Of a stretch of 64,000 bases of DNA, positions 54,864-64,000 are shown piece by piece (within the stretch, counting starts at the first letter, position 1; each line of letters begins with the position of its first letter). Origin of the DNA: Cucumis sativus (lineage: Eukaryota; Streptophyta; Magnoliopsida; Cucurbitales; Cucurbitaceae); the NCBI RefSeq assembly GCF_000004075.3, contig NW_022279546.1, positions 682,001-746,000 on the forward strand. Direction: 5' to 3'. The notes under the pieces were generated by a model. That model was not told the DNA's origin. It saw nothing but the letters and a program-made list of their open reading frames with translations, and ran no database searches. Position numbers and translations under genes: made by a program.

Positions 54864-56915
54864 CACTACAACAAATCTGGGTTGTAGTGTCAGGTGAAAA
54901 AAATGAAAAATTATCTTTATTGTCGTTTTTGAAAAGGTGGATCAAACCGACATTAATGATAAGGGTTTAATGTCGTTTTAAATCGACATTAATGATCAGC
55001 CAGTTTTATTTTTTTTAATTTTTTGTATTTTGTAAAAACTGACATTAATGACCCCCATTTTTAATTTCTTTTTAAAAAATTGTTAGGTTTTAAAAACTAA
55101 ATTTTTCCTCTCTTTCTTACTCTACTCTTTCCCTATCAATTTTTCTTTTCTTTCTCTCCAAGTTGGTTTCTAATTTTTTCTCTTCTCAATCTGTGACCCT
55201 AGATCGCGAACGGCGACCAATCTTCATCGTGCTTCCGCCGCAAAAATCCTTGGGTTTCTTCATTTGATTGTTAACTTGTGACTGCTAGGTAGCATTATTG
55301 ATTATTAATTGTCTTTATTTTTTCAAATGTGCAGCCTTATTCATACTATCTTTTGTTAGAAAAATGAAAGAAGAGAAGGCATAGAAATGAGCTTGGTAAC
55401 TAGCATTCTTGTAGGTGGATTTGCCAAAATGGAAAATGTAGAGTAAGTAATTTTGGTATAGCTATTTGGAGTGTTATGTGAAGCACAATATCTTCATAAT
55501 GTGATGCGTTTTGGTTTTCGATTGAGATCAATCTTGGTAATTAATTGTTTTGAATTGTGTTTTATTTTATCTTTTAGTAGTAAATGTTTTTGTTTTCTTT
55601 AGTTTAGTTTGAGTATTAGTCTGTTTTGATATATTTGTAGGTTGCATCTATTTATCCATATATTTATCTTTGATCAATACCTAGCTAGTGGAGTCTCTTC
55701 TTTTATGGGCTTCCTTATATTCCATGTTCTTTTACTATATATTTGAGATTTTCACCTTCCATAAATGAAATAAATTAACTATTTTCATTTGAAAAGAAAA
55801 ACGATCCAATAGGAGTTTGTAAGATTATTTATCATCTCCATTGTTTAACTTTCTCTATAAAAACAATGTTGCTATTGATGGGTAAATTTATACAATTAAG
55901 AGTAAGAAGCCTATAGACTAGCATTGCTAAATTGAACATTCAAAATTTGCTTTGAAGTAAGAGTCGAGGATGGTATAATTATTCTTTAGTTGTATTCCTC
56001 TTTTTCTTATAGATCTTTGAAGAACCAAATTAGGTTATTTTCTTCTTCTTAATGAGTTGTTTGATCAAAGCTTATTTTCTTCTTTATTTTTGCAGCACTT
56101 TTGGGTTGCCATTTCAATTGTCTTCTTTGTTGCTGCTACATTATTTACTCTACTGAAACTTTGTGGTAATTTTTAATTTTCCACATTTAGATTGCAGTAT
56201 GTTTAGTTTGATTTTAAATAATATGTACTAATTTTGCAAATTCTAGATTTAATCTTCCCCAGGTTGTAAAGTATATTTTGGTCTTAGATAGCCAGCCAAA
56301 CTAAGCTAAGTAGATGGAAGCAATTGTTGAAGTTGAAGATTGTGAAAGCGTTTAAGATTTCTTATTTAAGTCTTGTATTAGGATCTAGTTTCATGTATTA
56401 TTATAGAATGTATATACAAACGCAATATTAAGATTTCATTTTCTATATACAAATGTAAAAGAAAAATATTGTAGTTCCTAAAATAATATTAATTTTATTG
56501 ATTTGTTTGGTGTGAGAAAAAAATATTTATTTACACGTATCTAATGTCAGTTTATAAAAATGAACAATAATGCAATAATTATATTTTTTTTTTGTAAAAA
56601 TAGATCCAAAAACAAGACTTTAATGTCGGTTTAAAAACGATATCAAAGGCAAACCGACACTAAAGGTCAACAATAGCACCATAAAAAATGTCGGTTTTAA
56701 ACCAACATCAATGACCATACCGACATTACTGATGCATTTGATATCGTTTTTTAAACCGACATCAAAGCAAAAACGACATTAAAGGCCTTTAATAACGGTA
56801 GCATAGATGTCAGTTCCGAACTGACACCAAAGATCATTAATGTCGTTCCGAACTGACACCAAAGATCATTAATGTCGATTTTAAACCGATATTGAATGGC
56901 AAATTTCTTCTAGTG
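54864..56915 (+). mobile_element. CACTA element 2, non-autonomous, with captured exons (copy B)
   Basis: Same element as 13,351-15,408, here 2,052 bp, again flanked by TAA/TAA. Only small indels distinguish it from A. Confidence 0.85.
55340..56168 (+). pseudogene. Captured host-like exons inside CACTA element 2 (copy B)
   Basis: Counterpart of 13,840-14,662 with the same TGTGCAG and TTTTTGCAG acceptors, GTAAGT donor and hydrophobic exon. No difference affects the predicted exons. Confidence 0.45.
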
Positions 56916-57370
56916 TAACCAAATTTATATAATTTGAGAATTAACATTTTAATAATTTTATTCAATCTTACTAACTTCAAAATAACCAAATTGAATTTGA
57001 ATTTCAAAATTACAAAATTATAATTTAATAGTATTTGAGAATCTCAACAATAGATTTTGTATCAAAATAACCTTAATTGAATTTCAAAATTAAAAAATAT
57101 CAACTTGTTCGATATCTTTATCTCAAAATAATATTAATGAATTGAATATCAACTATTAAGAAATATCAACTTGTTCGTATACAAGCACACGAGCACACAC
57201 ATACACACGCACGCACACATAGACACACACACGTGCACATGCGCACACACGGACACGCGCATACACATGCACACGCTAGCGTACACGCACACTCACCCAC
57301 ACGCACACGCACACGCACACATATGCACAAAGATGTGTAAATGAATTAAGATTAAAAAACAATTACAATA
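56916..57370. repeat. AT-rich modules and CA/CG tract, reduced (copy B)
   Basis: Counterpart of 15,409-16,258 with about 400 bp missing at about 57,153. The CA/CG tract lies at 57,176-57,328. The solo LTR interrupts it at 57,370. Confidence 0.75.
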
Positions 57371-59547
57371 TGTAACGCCCCAAACTTGAAGGTAAATTAT
57401 TTTGAGAGAATTATTTCGATTTGTTCAAGATTTTTTTTTAAAAATATGTTGAAGGGGAGAAAGAAGATTTGAAAATGTATTAATATAATTAAATATATAT
57501 ATGTATTTAATTCTATTTTTATTATTATATATATTTTACATTTTATTAAATAAAAGAAAAGAAAATGAAAAAAAAAAAATTTACTTTCTTCTTCCTCCCG
57601 TACGCCCATCCCTTCCGTTCTCTCCGTTCGCGCAGCAACCGCCGCCGGCCATCTCCGTTCCTCTTCTCCTTCCGTTCGTGCCCAGCCGCAGCCCAGCCGC
57701 CGATCCTTTCCCTTCCGTTTCCTTCCCGCCGCAGCCAGCCGCCGGTCCCTTCCTTCCATTTTCTTCTTCCGTCTGCAGCCCCGCCGCGAAACAAGACCGT
57801 GCCGCTGCCAGTCCAGATTTGCGTTGCAGTCGTCCCGCGCGCCGATCTGCCGTCTCCATCTCCGTTCGCGAAGCAAAACCGTCGCCGCTCGCCGAACCCA
57901 ACCGCCACCCTCTCTTTTCTCCTTCGGATCGAAACCGCCATCCATCTGCATCACAACCGCCGCTCTTAACCGTCGGCCGGTTCGTGAAGCAGCCGCGCAA
58001 CCTTCGTTCCAACCGCTGCACTGCCGCGCGATTCTCCAGCCACGTCTTCTTTAGCCGACCGCTGACCGACCCACACTTAGGATTTTGCTGCGAGTCGACA
58101 GTCGTCCGTTGAGGTGTGCTGCTGTCTCTGTTTTACAATTTTATCGAGGTTGCTTTGTTGGTAACAACTTAAGTATGAATGGTAATTGGTTTCAAAGTGG
58201 TTCAAGTGTTATGGTTGGAATGTTTAGCTAATTTGTTAATTGGTTCTTGAAGGTGTTGGGAGTAACGTTGGGCTCCCTTAAATTCACAACCAATTTGTGA
58301 ATTGTTGAGGGTTCAGTTCGCCAATATATCGGTGAGTTGGAACTTACGTTGAGGAAAGTAAGTGAGATATGTATCGTGGAAGTAATTGAATTTTGTGTTG
58401 TTGTGCTTAGGATTGTTTCGAGGACGTTAGTTGATTAAGGAGCTTCCCCAACTTTGAGGTAAGGGATTTTCTACTGGACTCACCTAAAGTTTTTGAGTTG
58501 TATTGGACTGTATGGATGATGATTAAGATGTACATGTTTGGTTGCAGACTAAATGTTTAGTGTATGTTGTATTTGACTGGAAACATATATATACACATTG
58601 ATGTGTGAATTGATGTGGATTGCCGAAAGTATACATGTGAATGACTGAAATTATGCTTATGTGTACATGATGATATTAATAGATTGTGCTGTATAAAGAT
58701 TTGGATGTGAACTAGTGAATTTGTTTCGGTTGGATGTGGATTATACTGAACTGTGGTTTGTGCTGGCGAACTAAGGGGTGTATTGACTGTATAGGTTGAT
58801 TGACTGACGTATTAGTATATTATTGACAGACATATGACTAAAGTGAGATAAGTTGACTGTTAGGACGTTGAGAGAAACAACTTTCTGTTTTGAAGTAACT
58901 GAAAGATGGATTGAAGGGAATGAGGGGATAAATTGTTAGATTGTATTGGGATGTTTACCTTGTAGGTGTCCCACGGGATCACCAATTTATTTTGCACCTT
59001 CGGGGCCATTTGACTGATATGTGTTTCTGCAGAACACTAGACTGATATGTACGTCCCTCGGGGCATTAGACTGATATGTACGTCCCTCGGGGCGTTAGAC
59101 TGAGATGTGTATCCTACGGGATCACAAGACTGCGACTGTACAGGGTGTCCCAATAGAACTTTAACAATTTATTTTCCCCTGACGAGACCAGTAGAGGGTC
59201 TCTTACTGAGTATTGTTATACTCACCCTTCTTATGTTTAATTTTCAGGCAAAGGAAATAAAGGTGGCAAACCGGCGAGGAGCAGGAAGAAAGCGTGATTG
59301 CCATAGGGAATGTGTTATTTTGCTTCCGCTTATGATTTCTTTTAAGGTTTAAGATGTACTAAAACTTAGTTTACAAACTTTTATTTGTAAATAGTGTTAT
59401 TGTTAAGTTTTCTTGAATGTTTAAAAATCAGCCTGACTTGAAGATGTTTTGTTTTTAAATTGCTTACGTTTTGTTTTATATTAATCAAAGTCTTTATTTG
59501 TTAAAAATTAACGATCTCGACGTACTTAGAAAAGTTGGGTCGTTACA
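57371..59547 (+). mobile_element. Ty3/gypsy-type solo LTR, copy B only
   Basis: It begins TGTAACGCCCC and ends GGGTCGTTACA (inverted ends). It is flanked by CAATA on the left and CGATA on the right, a 5-bp target duplication with one change. The empty site in copy A reads ...ttaCAATAattatg (16,254-16,258). Inside are a CT-rich, Pro/Arg/Ser-coding-looking leader (57,590-58,080), repeated gactgatatgtacgtccctc motifs (59,040-59,090), and a stretch like plant chromovirus LTRs (ctgagtattgttatactcac). No gag-pol is present, so it is an LTR/LTR recombination product. Confidence 0.9.
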
Positions 59548-60270
59548 CGATAATTATGTTTAGGAGTAAAAATCATGTTCATTTGACTTAAAAACATTAA
59601 TTAAATTATAATTTCTATCAATATTGGTTTAAGAGTGTCATTATTTCAATATAATGCGGTTTTATGCAATTTTACCAACAAAAAATAAGTCGAATATGGA
59701 CCTTTAGATCCACACTCTTTGTCCTAAGAGATATAACACTTTTCTATGGGTTATTTTAAAAATGGAAAAACTATTTTTTCTTTTGAATTTTAGCAAATAA
59801 CATTTTTTGCACGTGCATGGTATTTTACAAAATATCCACCTTCTCCAACTGTAATTATTTAGTTTCTACGTTGTAATTAATTTATGTCATTTATCAGCTT
59901 TTAATTAATTTTTACTTGAAAAATATACATCAATCCATATTGCAACTTTTTTTTAATATCTTGGGACTCAACTAATTGATTCAATATTTTAATAACTTTA
60001 TTCAATCTTACTAATTTCAAAATAACCCAATTGAATTTGAATTTCAAAATAACAAAATTATTATTTTTCAGAATTTGAGAATCTCAACATAGATTTTGTA
60101 TCAAAATAACCTTAATTGAATTCAAAATTAAAAAATATCAACTTGTTCGCTATTTTTATCTCAAAATAACATTAATGGCTTAAACATCAAGATAACGAAA
60201 TTATTATTTTTAAATTGGAAGAATCTCATCACTAAAAAATATCAACATGTTCGCACACGCACGAACGATC
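59548..60270. repeat. AT-rich module resumed after the solo LTR (copy B)
   Basis: Counterpart of 16,254-16,976, including the third AT-rich module (60,000-60,250). No genes. Confidence 0.75.
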
Positions 60271-62065
60271 ATCACAACCCATAACTTTAAATTCTTCAAA
60301 AACAACGAAATTAAATCAAGACAGAAAAACAGAATAAGAACTCTAACCAACAATCACAAAAAGATCAACCTTAACTCTTGATCCTTGCCATCCATTGGGA
60401 GGTTCAACATTGGACATGATAGAGAATAATCGGTTCCCAACCGCAAGTTTCGGCATCGGAAAATATTTTCATAGGGAAATGAAATTTTTGGAAGTGGGTA
60501 GTGAAGAAAAATAAGGTTGAAATGATTTTGTTTGTAGAGGGGCAAAATTCTGGCCGGTGAGGAGAAAAGGGAACACATGGGGTTCGACTTACGGGGATTT
60601 TTCTTAATGATTGTTGGAAGAACAAAAAGATTATGAAGAGATTTAAGGGAACAAAAAGAATGGAAAATGTTAAATCCCAAAAGACTAAATGACCAATTGA
60701 ATGTTTAGGAAGTTTGATCAGCCTGTTTTAGCAGTTTTTTGCTTCTTTATGGAACTGTTGTAGAAAGAGTAGAACGAGGACATAGTTCACTTTTTTTCCT
60801 CTTTACAAAGTAACCAATGACTTAAAAGAAAGACATTGCACACTAAATGCCCATTAGAAAACAATATACATCGAAAAGAACAAAAAATATGCAAAAATTC
60901 AAAATGAAATGCAAGCAGAATAAAACGGACTTGATTCACCATGAACAGATAGAACAAGCTCCAAAACGGATTTTGAGTAGAATTCGTCTCAGATTTGCAG
61001 TCTCCAGGTTTTCCAAAACGTTCCTAAGAAAGAATCAGCACAACCCACAACTTTAAATTCTTCAAAAACAATGAATTAACTCAAAGCAGAAAAAAAAAGA
61101 CAAAAACTCTAACCAACGATAACAAAAAAATAAACCTTAACCTTTGATCCTTGCAATCCATTTGGGGGTTCAGCACTGGACTTGATCGAGAACAATCAGC
61201 TCCCAGCCGCAGGTTTCTGCATGGACGAAGATTTTTCGAGGAGGGAAATCAAATTTTTGGAAATGGGTAGTAAAGAAAAATAAGGTTGAAAAGATTTTGT
61301 TTGGAGAGTGGGCAAAATTCTAGCTGGTGAGGAGAAAAGAAAAGACATGGGGTTCAGATTCGAGGGATTTTTCTTAATGATTGTTGGAAGAACAAAGAGA
61401 TTGTGAGGAGATTTAAGGGTATCGCCACGAATGGCAAAATGTTAAATCACAAAAGACTATTGTTTTCTTGCTTCTTTATGGAAATGTTGTAGAAAGAGTA
61501 GAACGATGACATGGTTCACTTTGTTTTTCTATTTACAAAATAACCATTGACTTAAAAGGAAAGAATTTGCACCACAAATGACCATTAGAAAACAATATAC
61601 ATAAGAAAGAATAAAAAATACGCAGAAATTGAAAATGAAATTGAAAGTTGAAAATAAATGGAAGGAAGAAAAATACTCCAAAAGTTCCAAATGCATTACG
61701 ATCAAGAGAAATTTGTATCAACATGAACTGATCGAATAAGCTCCAAAATGATTTTGCAGTGGGATTCCGACTCAGATAAGCAGTCTCCAGTCTTGCCAAA
61801 ACGTTCCTAACAAAGGATCATCACACCCATAACTTTAAATTCTTAAAAAACAATGGAATTGACTCAAAGCAGAAGAAAACGAAAGAAAAACTCTAACCAA
61901 CGATAAGAAGAAAATAAACCTTCACCCTTGATCCTTCCAATCCATTTGGGGGTTCAGCACTGGACATGATCGAGAACAATCAGTTTCCAGCTGCAGTTTA
62001 GGCATGGACGAATATCTTCCAAGAAGGGAAACGAATTTTAGCGAAGTTTGATCTACCTGTTAGCA
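60270..62065 (-). pseudogene. Tandem DUF1338-gene exon 1/exon 2 units (copy B cluster)
   Basis: Duplicate of 16,976-18,780. Exon 1 relics lie at 60,376-60,578, 61,142-61,348 and about 61,926-62,042; exon 2 relics end at about 61,027 and 61,808. Several extra single-base deletions relative to A (for example gaattcgtctc for gaattccgtctc) show continued decay without constraint. Confidence 0.75.
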
Positions 62066-62351
62066 GTGTTCTTGTTTTTGTACGGAAATGTTGTAGAAAG
62101 AGTAGAACGATGAAATAAATCACTTTGTTTTTCTCTTTACAAAGTAACCAATGACTTAAGAAGAAGACATTGCACAACAAATGACCAATAGAAAATGATA
62201 CGCAATAGAAAAGAATAAAAAAGAAAACAATATGCATTTTTGTTTTCAAATTCTTGGTCAAATCGCAATTCAGAAATGAAATTTGGTTCATTATCGACGA
62301 TAATATGGTGAACTAAATAACATAAGTTTCAGAGTCATGGGAGAATAATAG

Positions 62352-62474
62352 CCTTGCTAATTGCTCAAACTCTGAATGTGAAGGCTTTTCCCATGTGAAG
62401 GAACCCAAAGAACCAGCCAAAGCAGCATGCTTCTTCCCAATGCAAGAACATTCAGTGTATCTTCTGATTATGTC
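62352..62474 (-). pseudogene. DUF1338-gene exon 4 relic (copy B)
   Basis: Same exon as 19,067-19,189 with acceptor and reading frame preserved through SEFEQLAR. Its upstream exon 3 would lie just beyond the window end. Confidence 0.75.
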
Positions 62475-62618
62475 CTGAATGCAGTAGGAAAAATGATATG
62501 AAGTTGTAATTCAAGCTAAGGTTTTGTTGCATAAACCAAAAACTTAGATGGATAAAACACAAAATGCATCATGTTCCTACCTTATGCCTACTACATTGCT
62601 AACAATACACTTACTGCA

Positions 62619-63947
62619 CTCTCAGAGAAGGAACCAGAAATGGTTCTTGATGATCTGTTAAAATCTTTTGATGAAAATGTAATTAGTGCAAAGAGCGTTG
62701 ATGATTCTAAAACAGAGGCACCTCATGCTAACTCGGATGTGCAATGCTTCTCTGAAGATGAAAAAGTAAATGAAGTTTCGAAAGATGATGATTTTGTGGA
62801 GATTTCTGCTGAGGAAATCAATGAATCTGACAAATCTTCTCTGCCTACTGAAGACTTGGATGTTACTGAAGTTCACAAATCGAGCATTGCAGAAGAATTT
62901 GGTATGGAATTTGAATCTCAACAAAATGAGTCTACCTGTGAATTGGAACATAAAATTGAAGAAGATGTTGAAGAAGAAAACACACGTGAATAACTCTGCT
63001 GAAGAACTGTCTCTTCCCCACGAAAATGTGGAAGAAGAAACTGAAGTTGATGGAGATGATGCCTTGAGCAGTGATGAAGAATCTTTGGAAGTGAAAGACG
63101 ATCAAGATGAAAATGATCAGATCCCACAACCGGAAATGTAGCATCAGATGCTGACATTGAAGGAGACAAGAAGGAAACAAAAATGGAGAAAAGTTCCGTT
63201 CAAGCTGAAGAAGATGATACAATTATCAATAAGTCCACGGAGGAGTTCCCCGAGAATGTTTCTGATGATTTGGTTGATGTCAAGATCCAATGGAAAATGG
63301 AAGAAGAAACTCTTCCTAAAGACATAATTGTCGAAGCTATCGACTCACAACCAGAAATCCCAAATGCCATTGTTCAATGTGAGGAAGCTTTGGTGGAAAT
63401 CACTATCACATCCTCCAACAACAATGCAGTTCAATCATTGGCAAACCAATTCCCTAGGCCAACAATAGAAGCCAAATCTCCCGTTGAAGAACAAACCATT
63501 AGTTTGCTAATGGACAACCCAGATGCTGAGGAAGAAGAAGCTGGAAAAAGAACAGAACAAAGCAAAGTTCATTCAGTTAGTGGTGAAGAATGATAATACT
63601 AGCCTAAGGCAGCTGAGGAAGTTGTTCAAGGAAAAACTCCAACTTAACCATAAGAAGATGGAAAATAATAACATCAACACAAAAGTTGTTGGAGGTGGCG
63701 TGAAAGTGAGAACTGCTTTACAACCAGTGCCGGAAAACAGAATGACCGTGCATTAAAAGTCTAGAAAGAGAGAGCATTGTGCATGGTTCAAACTGTGGTT
63801 TGCCTCATGTTATTGATTTTGTGTTTGTTTTATTCTTTCCATGATGTATTTTGAGAGGAGGGAAAAATGAGGTAAATGATTAGTTTGTCTGAATTTTTGT
63901 TCATCAGTTCAATAATAAAAATGCTAGTAGTTTGTGTTTAAAAAAAA
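62619..63947 (+). pseudogene. Processed retrocopy of an acidic-protein mRNA (copy B)
   Basis: Duplicate of 19,334-20,661 with the same 16-bp flanking repeats (62,603-62,618 and 63,948-63,963), A-run and both frame changes, so insertion and damage predate the large duplication. Copy B has one further inserted G at about 63,544 (gaagctggaaaaag) that shifts the frame again and truncates the C-terminus (…EEEEAGKRTEQSK). Confidence 0.9.
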
Positions 63948-64000
63948 CAATACACTTACTGCAGCACCAAGATACAGGTTGTAGCCAAATTTCAGGAAAA

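Larger units (their letters stand above)
54341..64000 (+). repeat. Large direct duplication, copy B, right part
   Basis: This is the second copy of 12,825-20,714 in the same orientation and runs off the end of the window. Features present here and absent from A (the solo LTR) or the reverse (the ~400-bp AT-rich module) arose after the two copies separated. Confidence 0.95.

Noticed and set aside
57501..58112. A 203-codon Pro/Ser/Arg-rich frame, and Arg/Gly-rich frames on the opposite strand
   Set aside because: It lies wholly within the solo LTR's CT-rich leader; the same sequence recurs inverted in the LTR fragment at 49,310-49,750. Composition alone keeps the frames open.

Overview
This is plant nuclear DNA, almost certainly from a eudicot. 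The evidence is AT-rich sequence with plant-type introns, CACTA (CMC-EnSpm) transposons with plant-specific transposase domains, Ty3/gypsy and Ty1/copia remnants, a piece of chloroplast trnT-GGU DNA, and fragments of plant gene families (DUF1338 2-oxoadipate dioxygenase/decarboxylase, Raf-like MAPKKK). I could not identify the species; a cucurbit is only a guess. I found no intact host gene. The window looks like repeat-rich, possibly pericentromeric, chromatin built from duplicated and decaying gene fragments.

Layout. (1) 1-20,714 is copy A of a large direct duplication. (2) About 20,715-37,110 is present once in the window. (3) 37,111-64,000 is copy B. The offset between copies is 37,110 at the left end and about 43,286 at the right end; the difference is the sum of copy-specific insertions and deletions. 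Copy A carries, in order, a 36-bp minisatellite, a plastid-DNA insertion with a decayed trnT-GGU, a Ty3/gypsy gag remnant, a truncated CACTA element (minus strand, with a Ulp1-like protease module), a short CA/CG tract, a second CACTA element (plus strand) with captured exons, AT-rich modules, then minus-strand exons of a DUF1338 gene with a processed retrocopy of an unrelated acidic protein inside one intron.

The single-copy middle holds more DUF1338 exon 1/exon 2 units, a roughly 107-bp satellite with an 8-monomer higher-order period of about 850 bp, a Raf-like kinase pseudogene between two blocks of that satellite, a Lys/Ser-rich C-terminal exon (perhaps PDS5-like), an exon resembling SWAP70-type PH-domain proteins, and a 180-bp GC-rich tandem repeat next to the copy B boundary.

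Copy B repeats A but keeps the fuller CACTA element (43,244-51,855, 3-bp target duplication AAG), a Ty1/copia 3' end, and a roughly 1.45-kb alternating CA/CG tract. It also has its own 2.18-kb Ty3/gypsy solo LTR (57,371-59,547), and copy A has the empty site. Copy A instead lost about 6.5 kb there and carries a 565-bp patch copied from upstream.

No set of genes here appears to work together. The main interest is structural: a retrocopy with its empty site in the same window, two opposed CACTA elements that can be separated by their target duplications, tandem amplification of the first exons of one metabolic gene, and a higher-order satellite.
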